Shown here one piece after another: positions 39,466 to 49,142 of a DNA stretch of 64,000 nucleotides. The stretch's first letter is position 1, and the number at the start of each line of letters is the position of its first letter. The notes under the pieces were generated by a model. It saw nothing but the letters and a program-made list of their open reading frames with translations. It did no database searches and was not told the DNA's origin. Location of the stretch: contig NZ_RJJT01000006.1 in NCBI RefSeq assembly GCF_003938655.1, forward strand, positions 62,001-126,000, written 5' to 3'. The DNA comes from Rhizobium pisi. GTDB lineage: Bacteria > Pseudomonadota > Alphaproteobacteria > Rhizobiales > Rhizobiaceae. Position numbers and translations under genes: made by a program.

Positions 39466-40599
39466 TTATCCTATGAGCGCGCTAATGTCGTTCCAAGTCG
39501 CAAAAACCATCAATGTAAGTACCATGGCCAAGCCGATGCGAAATGCAATTTCCTGGGCCGCAGAGCCCAGCGGTTTTCCCCTGACCGCTTCCACCGCATA
39601 GAACATCAGGTGGCCGCCATCAAGTACCGGAACCGGCATCAGGTTAAGCAATCCTATCGAAACTGAAAGCACCGCAGCGAGCTGCAGCACCGCACCTATA
39701 CCAAGCGTAGCCATCTGGCCCGAAGCTTGCGCCACACGGATCGGCCCGCCCAATTGATCTGCCCGCATCGATCCGGTGAGGAGATTGCCGATATATTTGA
39801 AGGTGCCGGTGACAATATCCCGGGTCTGGATCACGCCCTCGCGCAGCGCCTGGAGTGGCGTATAGGTCTGCAGGCGGAAATGGCCGACTTCCTGATTGGT
39901 CACAATGCCGATCAGGCCTACCTCGATCTTGTTGCCGAACTGGTCGGTCATGTCGGTGCGTTGCGGCACCATCGGCAGGTCGAGCTTTTGACCGCCGCGC
40001 TCGATCGTCACGACGATCTTCTGGTTCGGGCGGATGCTGACATAGCGCCGCACGTCGTCGAAAGTCTCGACCTTGCCGCCGTCGATGGCGACCAGCAGAT
40101 CGCCAGGAAGAATGCCGGCGGCGGCAGCCGCGCTCTCCGGCTTGACCTCGGCCACGACGGGATCGGCGACCGTGCGGCCATAGACCGCGAAAAGAATGGT
40201 GAAGATCGCGATCGCCAGCAGAAAATTGGCAATCGGGCCGGCCGCGACGGTTGCCGCACGTTTCCACAGCTTTGCGCCGGCAAAGGAGCGCGCCCTGTCC
40301 TCCTCGGACATGGCTGCAAGCTTATCTGCGTCGGGTTTGCTCGATGCATCCTCGTCGCCGAAAAACCGGACGTAACCGCCGAGTGGGATCACCGAAATCT
40401 TCCAGCGCGTTCCATGGCGGTCGGTAAAGCCAAAAATTTCGGGACCGAAGCCGACCGAAAAGGCAAGGATGCGGATGCCGCTCCAGCGCCCGACGAGATA
40501 GTGGCCCATCTCGTGCACGAAGACGAGCAGCGAGAGCACGAGGACGAAGGGAACGATATAGCCCGTCAGAAATCCGAATATGCCAGTCACCGCTTCCAT
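39466..40599 (-). CDS. rseP: Site-2 intramembrane metalloprotease RseP
   Basis: 377 residues. The zinc motif HEMGH (in LVFVHEMGHYLVGR) is near the N-terminus, a PDZ domain lies in the middle (ESAAAAAGILPGDLLVAI), and the third metal ligand is in MPVPVLDGGH. At least four membrane segments. The family cleaves anti-sigma factors and leftover signal peptides within the inner membrane; in alphaproteobacteria it is also called MmpA. Confidence 0.95.
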   Translation of the reverse strand: MEAVTGIFGFLTGYIVPFVLVLSLLVFVHEMGHYLVGRWSGIRILAFSVGFGPEIFGFTDRHGTRWKISVIPLGGYVRFFGDEDASSKPDADKLAAMSEEDRARSFAGAKLWKRAATVAAGPIANFLLAIAIFTILFAVYGRTVADPVVAEVKPESAAAAAGILPGDLLVAIDGGKVETFDDVRRYVSIRPNQKIVVTIERGGQKLDLPMVPQRTDMTDQFGNKIEVGLIGIVTNQEVGHFRLQTYTPLQALREGVIQTRDIVTGTFKYIGNLLTGSMRADQLGGPIRVAQASGQMATLGIGAVLQLAAVLSVSIGLLNLMPVPVLDGGHLMFYAVEAVRGKPLGSAAQEIAFRIGLAMVLTLMVFATWNDISALIG

Positions 40600-40627
40600 G
40601 TGTTTCTTCCGTCAGGCTGCCGCGTCA

Positions 40628-41458
40628 TCAGAGGCCGAACAATGCCGCACCGAGCGACGTCATTCCGCTTCCCTTTATCAGGGAAAAAAGCCCAGCAAGC
40701 AAGAACGCCGAAAAACAGGCGAAAATCAGTCCGTCGACCCGGTCCATGACGCCGCCATGCCCCGGAATGAGACGGCTTGAATCCTTGACCCCGAATTTTC
40801 GCTTGATGAACGATTCGAAAAGATCGCCCGACTGACTGCAAACCGACAAAACGAGCGCCACGCAAGCGGCGATGACTTCAGTGCCGGGAAGAAGAAAATG
40901 CACGAGAACGACGCCGGCTGCGACCGCCGAAACGGCGCCGCCGATTGCGCCCGACCATGTCTTTCCAGGTGAGATCGAAGGCGCCAGCTTCGGCCCGCCA
41001 AGCGCCCGACCGACGAAGTAGGCGAGGATATCGGTTGCCCAGACGACGGCAAAGACGAAGAGCATGGCGTAAAGGCCGGGCCGATCATCGCTTCTGATCG
41101 CGGCAAGCGCCAGGCCGGTAGCACCGGCATAAAACAAGCCCGCGGGAAACCAGCGGCTCGTGCCGTGCAGGATGATCAGGGCGATGCCGACGGCGGTAAC
41201 GCCGACCAGCATGCCGGCGGCAAATTCGAAATTGCCGATTAGCACGAGGAAAGCGATCGCCGCCTCGCCGATCCAGCCGACGACATTGGCGACCCAGTCG
41301 CGCGCGATGCCGGTAATCCGGGACCATTCATAATAGATCAGCAGGCCGATTGCGGCCGCAAGAACGCGGAAGGCAAGGCCGCCATACCAGGTGGCTGCAA
41401 GAACGATGACAGCAAGAACCAGTCCTGAAACGATGCGGAGCTTCAGTTCCCTCTGCAT
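40628..41458 (-). CDS. cdsA: Phosphatidate cytidylyltransferase
   Basis: 276 residues, many membrane helices. The C-terminal signature is visible as SGDLFESFIKRKFGVKDSS and LIPGHGGVMDRVD. It makes CDP-diacylglycerol for phospholipid synthesis. Its ATG shares one base with the uppS stop (TGATG). Confidence 0.95.
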   Translation of the reverse strand: MQRELKLRIVSGLVLAVIVLAATWYGGLAFRVLAAAIGLLIYYEWSRITGIARDWVANVVGWIGEAAIAFLVLIGNFEFAAGMLVGVTAVGIALIILHGTSRWFPAGLFYAGATGLALAAIRSDDRPGLYAMLFVFAVVWATDILAYFVGRALGGPKLAPSISPGKTWSGAIGGAVSAVAAGVVLVHFLLPGTEVIAACVALVLSVCSQSGDLFESFIKRKFGVKDSSRLIPGHGGVMDRVDGLIFACFSAFLLAGLFSLIKGSGMTSLGAALFGL

Positions 41459-42201
41459 CAGGTGCCGACCGCAGCTGCCTGAGATGACAGGCCGCCGAAG
41501 CGCCGGTCGCGAGAGGCAAATTTTTCGAGCGCCGAACGGAAGACCTCAGGGCTGAAATCCGGCCAATATTCCGGAAGAAAGACGAATTCCGAATAGGCGG
41601 CCTGCCAGAGAAGGAAATTGGAAAGCCGCTCCTCGCCGCTGGTGCGGATGATAAGATCCGGATCAGGGATACCCGCCGTGTCGAGCCGGGCGTTGATCAG
41701 CGCTGGCGTGATGTCCTGCGCCCTAAGGCGACCGTCCTCGACGTCTCTTGCCAGGCTCACCACAGCGCGCGAGATTTCGTCGCGCGAACCGTAGTTGAAG
41801 GCGATGACGAGCGTCAGCGCCGTATTCTCCTTGGTCGTTTCCTCGGCTTCGAGCAGCAGGCCGAGAATGTCGCTTCGCAGACTGTGACGGTCGCCGATCA
41901 CTTTGATCCGCACGTTCTGCCGATGGAGCTCCGCAAGGTCGCGCCGAATGAAAGCCTTGAGCAGACCCAGCAGATCGGAGACCTCGGCTTCGGGTCGGCG
42001 CCAGTTCTCAGAGGAGAAGGCAAAGAGGGTCAGATATTTGATGCCCACGGCGCCGGCGGCGCGCACCGTCTCGCGCACCGTCTCGACACCCTTGCGATGG
42101 CCCATCGTGCGCGGCAGGCCGCGCTGCTTGGCCCAACGACCATTGCCGTCCATGATGATGGCAACATGCTCTGGCACAGTTACAAATGCAGATTCCGACA
42201 T
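41458..42201 (-). CDS. uppS: Undecaprenyl diphosphate synthase
   Basis: 247 residues from ATG 42201 ([16 protein letters not shown]). The catalytic aspartate is in [29 protein letters not shown] and the C-terminal [15 protein letters not shown] complete the cis-prenyltransferase signature. It extends farnesyl diphosphate to the C55 lipid carrier for wall and LPS synthesis; the isopentenyl units come from the MEP pathway (ispDF at 8716). Confidence 0.96.
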   Translation of the reverse strand: MSESAFVTVPEHVAIIMDGNGRWAKQRGLPRTMGHRKGVETVRETVRAAGAVGIKYLTLFAFSSENWRRPEAEVSDLLGLLKAFIRRDLAELHRQNVRIKVIGDRHSLRSDILGLLLEAEETTKENTALTLVIAFNYGSRDEISRAVVSLARDVEDGRLRAQDITPALINARLDTAGIPDPDLIIRTSGEERLSNFLLWQAAYSEFVFLPEYWPDFSPEVFRSALEKFASRDRRFGGLSSQAAAVGT

Positions 42202-42238
42202 TTCCCGTCCGGTCTTTCTCGGCAAAGGCACAGATCCC

Positions 42239-42799
42239 TTAGACCTGCATGATTTCCTTTTCCTTCTCGGCAAGCAAGCGGTCGATCTCGGAAATCGTCT
42301 CGTCGGTCATCTTCTGTACGCGTTCCGACTGCGCCCTGCCCTCGTCCTGGCCGATCACGCCATCCTTTTCGGCTTTCTTGAGGCCGTCCATGCCGTCGCG
42401 GCGGACGTGGCGAATCGCTACCTTGCTCTTTTCCGCATAATCGTGAGCCACCTTGACGAGCGACTTGCGGCGCTCTTCGTTCAGTTCCGGCAGCGGAATG
42501 CGCAGGTTCTGGCCGTCGACGATCGGGTTAAGGCCGAGATTGGATTCGCGGATGCCGCGATCGACGGCGCCGACCATCGACTTGTCCCAGACGGAAACCG
42601 TCAGCATGCGCGGCTCGGGCACGGTGATGTTGGCGACCTGGTTCAGCGGCATGCGCGAACCATAGGCCTCGATCGTCACAGGATCGAGGATATTGGCCGA
42701 AGCACGGCCAGTGCGCAGCGACGCGATGTCGCTCTTGAAAGCGGAAACCGCGCCATCCATGCGACGCTTCAGTTCCTTGATATCGATACCTTCACTCAT
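42239..42799 (-). CDS. frr: Ribosome recycling factor
   Basis: 186 residues from ATG 42799 ([16 protein letters not shown]). [20 protein letters not shown] and the helical C-terminus ([15 protein letters not shown]) are diagnostic. With EF-G it splits terminated ribosomes. It lies downstream of pyrH by 52 bases and upstream of uppS. Confidence 0.97.
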   Translation of the reverse strand: MSEGIDIKELKRRMDGAVSAFKSDIASLRTGRASANILDPVTIEAYGSRMPLNQVANITVPEPRMLTVSVWDKSMVGAVDRGIRESNLGLNPIVDGQNLRIPLPELNEERRKSLVKVAHDYAEKSKVAIRHVRRDGMDGLKKAEKDGVIGQDEGRAQSERVQKMTDETISEIDRLLAEKEKEIMQV

Positions 42800-42851
42800 G
42801 TCGATGCTCCCGTCTGGCGAGGGCTGCGCCGAAAACGCGGCGCAGCTTATA

Positions 42852-43574
42852 TCAGTTGTCGGAGACGATGGTCTTGAGGCCACCGCCCGTCAAGATTTCA
42901 GCAAAACCGCCTTTCTCGTGGATCGAGAAGACGATGATCGGAATGGAGTTTTCTCTGGCGAGCGCCACGGCGGCAACGTCCATCACCGCAAGCCCCCTGT
43001 CCAGAACTTCCTGATGCGTCAGGCGATCGAGGCGGGTCGCATCGGGATATTTCTTCGGGTCGGCGGTATAGATGCCGTCCACCTGCGTACCCTTGAAGAT
43101 CGCTTCCGCGCCCATTTCAGCAGCACGCAGTGCCGCGGCGGAATCGGTGGTGAAGAAGGGGTTGCCGGTACCGCCGGCAAAGATCACCACGCGCCCCAGC
43201 GACAGATGATAGAGGGTTGCGCGCTGTGAAAAGCTTTCGCAGATCTCCGGCATGGAGATTGCCGAAAGCACGACTGTATCGATGTTCAGCTTGCGCAGCG
43301 AAGTCGCCAGCGCCAGCGCGTTGATGATGGTGCCGAGCATGCCCATGTGATCGCCGGTGACCCGATCGCCACCCTTGGACGCCACCGCAACACCGCGGAA
43401 AATGTTGCCGCCACCGACGACGACGCCGACTTCCACGCCCATATGCCTAGCTTCGGCGATATCAGATGCAATACGGTCCGCCACCGTGACATCGATCCCG
43501 AAACCCTGGCTACCCATGAGCGCTTCGCCGGAAGCCTTGAGTAGAACGCGTTTATAGACAGGCTCTAAAGACAT
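42852..43574 (-). CDS. pyrH: Uridylate kinase
   Basis: 240 residues. [14 protein letters not shown] and [11 protein letters not shown] near the N-terminus, [16 protein letters not shown] and ADPKKYPDA further on, all typical of the amino-acid-kinase-fold UMP kinase. It makes UDP from UMP. A strong hairpin lies between it and upstream tsf. Confidence 0.97.
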   Translation of the reverse strand: MSLEPVYKRVLLKASGEALMGSQGFGIDVTVADRIASDIAEARHMGVEVGVVVGGGNIFRGVAVASKGGDRVTGDHMGMLGTIINALALATSLRKLNIDTVVLSAISMPEICESFSQRATLYHLSLGRVVIFAGGTGNPFFTTDSAAALRAAEMGAEAIFKGTQVDGIYTADPKKYPDATRLDRLTHQEVLDRGLAVMDVAAVALARENSIPIIVFSIHEKGGFAEILTGGGLKTIVSDN

Positions 43575-43608
43575 CTTGGCTCCTCGTAAATTGCCGTGAA
43601 TGCCCGAT

Positions 43609-43648
43609 ACACGAAGGGCATCGCGTTGTCACGCGATGCCCTTCGTGT
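43609..43648 (-). other. Perfect 17-bp stem-loop between tsf and pyrH
   Basis: acacgaagggcatcgcg (43609-43625), loop ttgtca, cgcgatgcccttcgtgt (43632-43648). On the minus strand, the direction of tsf-pyrH transcription, no U-run follows. It could halt or slow transcription after tsf, or stabilise the rpsB-tsf mRNA 3' end and uncouple pyrH levels. Confidence 0.65.
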
Positions 43649-43670
43649 TTTCCCAATTATGGGTGGAAGA

Positions 43671-44597
43671 TCAGCCCTTGACGGCAGCCGCAACTTCGGC
43701 TGCGAAATCGGTCTCTTCCTTCTCGACGCCTTCGCCGAGCAGAAGACGAGCCATGCCGGTGACTTCGATCGGCGCGCCGACAGCCTTCTCAGCTTCCTTG
43801 ATGGCAGCTGCGACAGTCAGGTCAGGATTGATGACGAAAGCCTGCGAGAGAAGTGCGACTTCCTCGAAGAACTTGCGCATGCGTCCTTCGACCATCTTCT
43901 CGATGATGTTGTCGGGCTTGCCCGAAGCGCGCGACTGCTCGATGAAGACGTTGCGCTCGCGTTCGGCGACGGCGGCATCGACTTCTTCCGGGCGGATCGC
44001 CAGGGGCGCTGTTGCAGCGATATGCATGGCGACCTGACGGCCGATCGCGTTCAGGGCTTCCTTGTCGCCGGTCGACTTGAGAGCGACGAGAACGCCGAGC
44101 TTGCCGAGACCGTCGGAAACGGCATTGTGGATATAGGTGGCGACGACGCCGTCTTCGACGGAGAGAGCGACTGAACGGCGGAGGTTCATGTTCTCGCCGA
44201 TCGTTGCGATCGCATCCTTGATCGTGTCGGAAACGGACTTGCCGGATGCCGGGTAGGTCGCAGCGGCAACAGCTTCTACGGTGCCGTCTGTGGAGACGGC
44301 GACCTTGGCGATGCCGCGGACGAGATCCTGGAAGGCATCGTTACGGGCGACGAAGTCGGTTTCGGAGTTGACTTCGACGACGACGGCCTTGGTTCCGGCG
44401 CTCGCCACGGCGATGAGGCCTTCGGCAGCGGTGCGGCCGGACTTCTTGTCGGCCTTGGCGATGCCCTTGGCGCGCAGCCAGTCGATCGCCGCTTCCATGT
44501 CGCCATTGGTTTCAGCAAGAGCCTTCTTGCAGTCCATCATGCCTGCGCCGGTCTTCTCCCGCAGTTCCTTCACCATTGCAGCCGTAATCTCGCTCAT
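43671..44597 (-). CDS. tsf: Elongation factor Ts
   Basis: 308 residues. [16 protein letters not shown] and [13 protein letters not shown] are the family signatures. It exchanges GDP for GTP on EF-Tu. It follows rpsB after a 240-base gap that contains several possible stem-loops. Confidence 0.97.
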   Translation of the reverse strand: MSEITAAMVKELREKTGAGMMDCKKALAETNGDMEAAIDWLRAKGIAKADKKSGRTAAEGLIAVASAGTKAVVVEVNSETDFVARNDAFQDLVRGIAKVAVSTDGTVEAVAAATYPASGKSVSDTIKDAIATIGENMNLRRSVALSVEDGVVATYIHNAVSDGLGKLGVLVALKSTGDKEALNAIGRQVAMHIAATAPLAIRPEEVDAAVAERERNVFIEQSRASGKPDNIIEKMVEGRMRKFFEEVALLSQAFVINPDLTVAAAIKEAEKAVGAPIEVTGMARLLLGEGVEKEETDFAAEVAAAVKG

Positions 44598-44837
44598 TAG
44601 CTTCCTCTTGTCGGTTCATACGGTGGGCCGCAAAGCGCGGCACGGCACCGGATTGACGCACGAAATGTACTTGTATGTATGACAGCGTGATGAAGACGCG
44701 CCATAACGAAACTTATCTGGCGAAGCGCCCGATGCCTTCGCCCTGAAACAGGCAAGGCCGCCGAACTTCGATGAGTCGCGAGCGGCCTTTCCCAGTCTCT
44801 GCAAGCTTTGGCGGATTTTTCGGTCCGCCCGCTTTCA

Positions 44838-45605
44838 TCAGCCTTCGGCTGCCTCCTCGAGAGCCGGCTCGACCGGAACTTCGGAGGATGCGCCGAGATC
44901 GCGGCCGGAAGAGCTCTGCTGACGCGCGATGCCGTCGATGGCTGCGCGGGAGATCAGCTCGCAGTAAAGAGCGATCGCACGCGATGCGTCGTCGTTGCCC
45001 GGGATCGGATAGTCGATCAGGTCAGGGTCGCAGTTCGAATCGATGATGGCGACGACCGGGATGCCGAGGCGCTTGGCTTCGTCGATCGCGATCTTTTCCT
45101 TGTTGGTGTCGATGATGAACATCAGGTCGGGAGTGCCGCCCATATCGCGGATACCGCCGAGAGCCTTGTCGAGCTTTTCACGCTCGCGCTCGAGGTTCAG
45201 GCGTTCCTTCTTGGTGAAGCCCTGGGCTTCGCCACCGAGGATTTCGTCGAGCTTGCGCAGGCGCTGGATCGAGTTGGAGATCGTCTTCCAGTTCGTCATC
45301 ATGCCGCCGAGCCAGCGCGAGTTGACGTAATACTGGGCCGAGCGCTTGGCGCTGTCGGCGATGATCTCCGACGCCTGGCGCTTGGTGCCGACGAAGAGAA
45401 CGCGGCCGCCGCGGGCAACGGTGTCGCTGACGACCTGAAGGGCGCGCGACAGCATCGGAACGGTCTGTGCCAGGTCGATGATGTGAATGTTGTTACGATC
45501 GCCGAAGATGTACGGCTTCATCTTCGGGTTCCAGCGGTGAGTCTGGTGACCGAAGTGAACGCCTGCCTCGAGAAGCTGGCGCATAGAAAAATCAGGCAAT
45601 GCCAT
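44838..45605 (-). CDS. rpsB: 30S ribosomal protein S2
   Basis: 255 residues from ATG 45605 ([20 protein letters not shown]), with AAGGAG upstream; the 34 codons before it are leader. [24 protein letters not shown] and [10 protein letters not shown] are standard S2 motifs, and the protein ends with an acidic extension (ALEEAAEG) frequent in rhizobia. It is the first gene of the rpsB-tsf-pyrH-frr block. Confidence 0.97.
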   Translation of the reverse strand: MALPDFSMRQLLEAGVHFGHQTHRWNPKMKPYIFGDRNNIHIIDLAQTVPMLSRALQVVSDTVARGGRVLFVGTKRQASEIIADSAKRSAQYYVNSRWLGGMMTNWKTISNSIQRLRKLDEILGGEAQGFTKKERLNLEREREKLDKALGGIRDMGGTPDLMFIIDTNKEKIAIDEAKRLGIPVVAIIDSNCDPDLIDYPIPGNDDASRAIALYCELISRAAIDGIARQQSSSGRDLGASSEVPVEPALEEAAEG

Positions 45606-45824
45606 GCCTTTATACTCCTTTTCCGGTTGAACCTCCGCAAGGCGAACAGCATCCTCTTCGAGAACGCCACCGGCGGAACAGCCCGGATTTCTCCCGGACG
45701 ATCCCATGCCTTACGTGTGGAATGCCGGTGCCCATACATTCGATTTGACGCAAAAGCAAGGCTCATGCCAAAAAATCGACTTTATTCGGCCGAGGCGGCG
45801 ACTGTCCGCTCCCACAGACGCCGC

Positions 45825-46931
45825 TCAGCTTGCCAGCGTCGACAGCAGCGACAGCATGACACCGGCATCAGGCATCGGCAGGACGGCGTCGACCTCGGCG
45901 GGCAGCAGGCCGGATACGGCGCTGTCCGCATTGCCGGTGGCGGTCCCGAGCGGACCGCGGAACCCATGCCTTGTCCAGGCGAGCTCCTGCAGCCGCGGGC
46001 TGGACAGCGCCTCGATCAACCGGTTGGCGGTCTCGTCAACAACGATCAACGGATGCGCGGAATAGACGGTTGGGCGTGGATAGAGCACCACCGGCTTTGC
46101 GCCTGCGCTCGCCTTGATGCGATCCCAGCGCGTGGGATCGGCGAGGATCCATTCGACCAACTGATTCTCATAGCCGACGATCATCGGCTCGCCGCCAAGG
46201 CCACCAGCCAGATATTGGTCGAAAAGCTTGCCCGACGAAGGCGACTTGAATCCCATGTTGCGGAAGATCGCCTGCACCTTGCCGCCGAACGTGGCAAGAT
46301 CGGCCGACGTCGCGACATTACCGCTGAAAAGGCTGAGGACAAGGCCTGCGAACATGAAGCCGGAATTGGAGCGGTTCGGATCGGTCGAGACGATGCGGGC
46401 GCGGCCGTAGAGCGAATTGACGCCGAGCTTCGACCAGTCGGCGCCGGCAAGGATAGCGTCCAGCAGCGCCTTCAGGTCGAGCTGGTGATGCCCTTCATTC
46501 GTCACCGTCACCAGTCCCGCTTTCACCAGTCCATCGACCACAGGCTGCCAGGAATAGACGACGACGGGCGTGTTCAGCACAACGCGGTCATTGCGGATGC
46601 CGAGACCGTTCTGCCTGGCGATATCGACCATGATCGAGGAGGACGGCCAGAGGAATTGCGGATGCTGCGACAGCAGCGCCTGTTCGCGCACCATCTCGAC
46701 GGAGCCGGCCACGCGGCTATCCACCGTCAAGCCATATCCGCCGAGCGCCCTGATGACATCCGGATCGGCCAGGAAGGCCTCCTTCTCCCCGCCCACGAAG
46801 CCGAACAGCGTCGTGCGGCTGCCGAGCAGGCCCTGCAATTCCGGCCGGTCGCGGACGGCGAAATAACCGCCCGTGCCGACGACGCCGGCTCCGAGCAATC
46901 CCACTCCAAAAGCGCGACGAGAAAGGGCCAT
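45825..46931 (-). CDS. Solo substrate-binding-domain protein with Tat-like signal
   Basis: 368 residues. It begins MALSRRAFGVGLLGAGVVG, a twin-arginine SRRAF motif followed by a hydrophobic stretch, so export by Tat is likely. The rest resembles a type 2 periplasmic binding fold (WPSSSIMVDIA, NTPVVVYSW, SNSGFMFAGL). These motifs also occur in the binding half of the VWA lipoprotein two genes upstream, so the two are paralogous. The ligand is unknown. Last gene of the TelA/VWA/XpaC operon; its ATG is adjacent to the XpaC-like stop (1-base overlap). Confidence 0.75.
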   Translation of the reverse strand: MALSRRAFGVGLLGAGVVGTGGYFAVRDRPELQGLLGSRTTLFGFVGGEKEAFLADPDVIRALGGYGLTVDSRVAGSVEMVREQALLSQHPQFLWPSSSIMVDIARQNGLGIRNDRVVLNTPVVVYSWQPVVDGLVKAGLVTVTNEGHHQLDLKALLDAILAGADWSKLGVNSLYGRARIVSTDPNRSNSGFMFAGLVLSLFSGNVATSADLATFGGKVQAIFRNMGFKSPSSGKLFDQYLAGGLGGEPMIVGYENQLVEWILADPTRWDRIKASAGAKPVVLYPRPTVYSAHPLIVVDETANRLIEALSSPRLQELAWTRHGFRGPLGTATGNADSAVSGLLPAEVDAVLPMPDAGVMLSLLSTLAS

Positions 46932-47548
46932 CAGCGTCCGATATCCTCTTTGAGCGATGCCTGGATCAGGCGCAGATCGGTGTCGAGCGTGCCGAGCGCC
47001 TCGTCGACCAGGCTATCGGCATAGTGGACGAAGGCCTCTTCGAGCTTCACCAGCACGGCGCGGACATCCTCCAACTGCTTCGCGTCGGGGACGCGCTTGG
47101 CCTCGATAACGGCAAAACCTTCCGCCACCTCGGCGGCGCGCGGCAGATAGTAGGATAGGAACCGCCGCACGGCATTGGCGTTTTCGGGTTTGGCCTCGAC
47201 CTTGCGAAAGACATCGGCAGCGATTTCGGCAAGGTGGCGGACAGCGGTTGCGGTCTGACGATCGCTTATCGTGTCGGCGGCGGCTTCCAGCCGCTGCGCA
47301 AAGGGAACGGCGGCCTCCAGCAGATCACGGGCAAAGGCGACGCGCCCGCTGCCGATGCTCTTGATATCGAGGCCTTCGAACAGCCGGCGCGGCGCCAGCA
47401 GAATAACGAGGCCGGCAAAGACCAGAACGGCGATGATGGCGGCGATCCAATAAGGCATGCCGGCAACGAAGCTCAGCAGCGGCACGGTGATTGCCGCCGC
47501 CAGTCCCGCCACGATCCAGTTGCCGTCATTGCCGAGCCAGTTACGCAT
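46931..47548 (-). CDS. XpaC-like membrane protein
   Basis: 205 residues from ATG 47548 (MRNWLGNDGNWIVAGLAAA). Two membrane segments (~11-30 and 33-51) are followed by a cytosolic helical domain (FARDLLEAAVPFAQRLEAAAD; YLPRAAEVAEGFA) with the pattern of the XpaC family (5-bromo-4-chloroindolyl phosphate hydrolysis protein). No enzymatic residues are evident and the name reflects an old phenotype. In Bacillus xpaC pairs with a TelA-like gene (yaaN), as here. Confidence 0.72.
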   Translation of the reverse strand: MRNWLGNDGNWIVAGLAAAITVPLLSFVAGMPYWIAAIIAVLVFAGLVILLAPRRLFEGLDIKSIGSGRVAFARDLLEAAVPFAQRLEAAADTISDRQTATAVRHLAEIAADVFRKVEAKPENANAVRRFLSYYLPRAAEVAEGFAVIEAKRVPDAKQLEDVRAVLVKLEEAFVHYADSLVDEALGTLDTDLRLIQASLKEDIGR

Positions 47549-47555
47549 CCCCGTC

Positions 47556-49142
47556 CTAATTATAGCCGCGCGCGGTGCGGAAGGCGGTCGCGAGATCCGA
47601 ACCGCCGTCGAATACGCGCGCCGAGGTGAGCTTGGCGAGGCTGTCGAGCTGGGTTCTGTCGGCATCGCCGAATGTGATGCCGAAGATCGGCACATGCGGC
47701 TCCATCGCGTTCCATTCGCGGGTGAAAGCCTGGCTTTGATCATCGGACTTCCCATCCGTCATGATGACGATGGCAGGCAGATAGGTCGAGAGCCTGTCGG
47801 TTCTGGCGATCTGCTGCAAGGCGCGTTCAGCGCAGGCATACATGTTGGTGCCGCCATTGGCCTTCTCTCGGGAAACTTCGTTCAGCAGCCCTTCCTGCTC
47901 CAGCGGGTTTCCGCTCGCCATGAAGGTGTTGCGCACGCTGCTATCGAAAGGAATAACGATGATCTGGTCGGCGGGCGACCATTGCACCAGCACCTTGCTC
48001 GCCTCGTCTGGTGTCAACAGGAAACGCATCGCCTTCTGCAGCTGATCCTCGCCGTTCCCCTGCATCGAGCCGGAAAAATCGAGGCAGAGCGCGGTCAGAG
48101 ACGGCTTGCGCAGCGCGGCCTGATAAAGGGTGAGCGCCTGGCGGATGACGCCAGGCTCCGGCATGCGGATGGCGGTTACGAGCCGGGTGGGATCGAAATT
48201 CCAGTTCGGTTCCGGTTTGGCGGCAACGTCGGTCAGCGGAATGCGTCGGCCGGTATCGGCGATGCGCTGCTGCACGGGGGCCGACCTGAGATAGGCGAGC
48301 AGATCGTTGAAGAAGGTCTGAACCTCGGGCCCGCGGCCGTGATCGATGAAGCCGATCGGCGAATCCGCCATGGCCACGCCATCGGCCGGATAAATCGCGT
48401 AAAGCGGCTCCTGCGACAGGGCGGCGAGCTTGTCGTTGGTCTCCTTCAGCACCGCCTCGTAGTTCCACATCGCGTCGTAGAGAGTGCCCTTGCTGGCGGC
48501 GCCGATGTAAAGGTCGGCGAGCCAACCCGAAGAACCTGAGGAACGCTCTACTCCTGAGAGCAGCGAGCGGACACTCTCCTGGGCGCTTTTGTTGTCGAGA
48601 TCGCCAGGTTCGATCACCGGCCTGTTGCCGAGTGCGCTCGACAACATGGCGAGATAGGCGCTGGCGCCCGAGTTGGATTGCGTCGCCGATGTCATCAGGA
48701 ATTTCAGCGATCCGCCTTCGACAGCGGCGAGGATGTCCTTCATGAAGACGTCCTTGCCGATCCAGCCGAGCTGCTGTGCCTTCGACCTGCGCACGCCCAA
48801 TACCACCGGCGTTTGCGCGACCGAGGTCAGGCTCTTGACGCGACGCCTGGTGTCGAACATGTCGACCCAGACACTTGAGGCCGGCCAGACCGCGTCCTGC
48901 TCGACGCCCTGCTCACTCTGCAGCGCCAGGCCGATATCGAGCGTGCCTTCGTATTTGAAAGTGCAGGTGGCGTTCTTCTGCTTGCAGAATTCCTCGACGA
49001 TCGGTTGCAGGACGGTGTTCTCCGACCCCGAGACGATCGAGAAATCCGGACCCCGGCTGAAGGGACCGCAGCCCGCAAGGGAAAGTGCGGCAAGAAGTGC
49101 CAAGCCCGAAAGCAGCGTTCGCATCGTCGTCTTGCCGATCAC
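47556..49142 (-). CDS. Lipoprotein fusing a substrate-binding domain to a VWA domain
   Basis: 528 residues. A lipoprotein signal with lipobox LAGC (C25), then a periplasmic-binding-like domain (~33-305; AVWPASSVWVD, QSNSGASAYLAML, YPADGVAMADSPIGFID), then a von Willebrand A domain (~345-528) with a complete metal-ion-dependent adhesion site: D355-x-S357-x-S359 (LDFSGSM), T432 (GGTNM) and D463 (MTDG). The fold should bind protein or peptide partners through a metal. Start at 49142 is supported by a 4-base overlap with the TelA-like stop. Partner and ligand are unknown. Confidence 0.82.
   Translation of the reverse strand: MIGKTTMRTLLSGLALLAALSLAGCGPFSRGPDFSIVSGSENTVLQPIVEEFCKQKNATCTFKYEGTLDIGLALQSEQGVEQDAVWPASSVWVDMFDTRRRVKSLTSVAQTPVVLGVRRSKAQQLGWIGKDVFMKDILAAVEGGSLKFLMTSATQSNSGASAYLAMLSSALGNRPVIEPGDLDNKSAQESVRSLLSGVERSSGSSGWLADLYIGAASKGTLYDAMWNYEAVLKETNDKLAALSQEPLYAIYPADGVAMADSPIGFIDHGRGPEVQTFFNDLLAYLRSAPVQQRIADTGRRIPLTDVAAKPEPNWNFDPTRLVTAIRMPEPGVIRQALTLYQAALRKPSLTALCLDFSGSMQGNGEDQLQKAMRFLLTPDEASKVLVQWSPADQIIVIPFDSSVRNTFMASGNPLEQEGLLNEVSREKANGGTNMYACAERALQQIARTDRLSTYLPAIVIMTDGKSDDQSQAFTREWNAMEPHVPIFGITFGDADRTQLDSLAKLTSARVFDGGSDLATAFRTARGYN

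Noticed and set aside
44598..44837. Stem-loops in the rpsB-tsf gap considered as a riboswitch or S2-binding leader
   Set aside because: Several GC-rich pairings are possible (aaggccgc with gcggcctt; ggcgga with tccgcc) but none matches a known regulatory RNA that I can confirm.
44808..47024. Long plus-strand open frame across rpsB and the solo binding protein gene
   Set aside because: It runs opposite to two well-supported genes, crosses the intergenic region, and its translation has no recognisable motifs.
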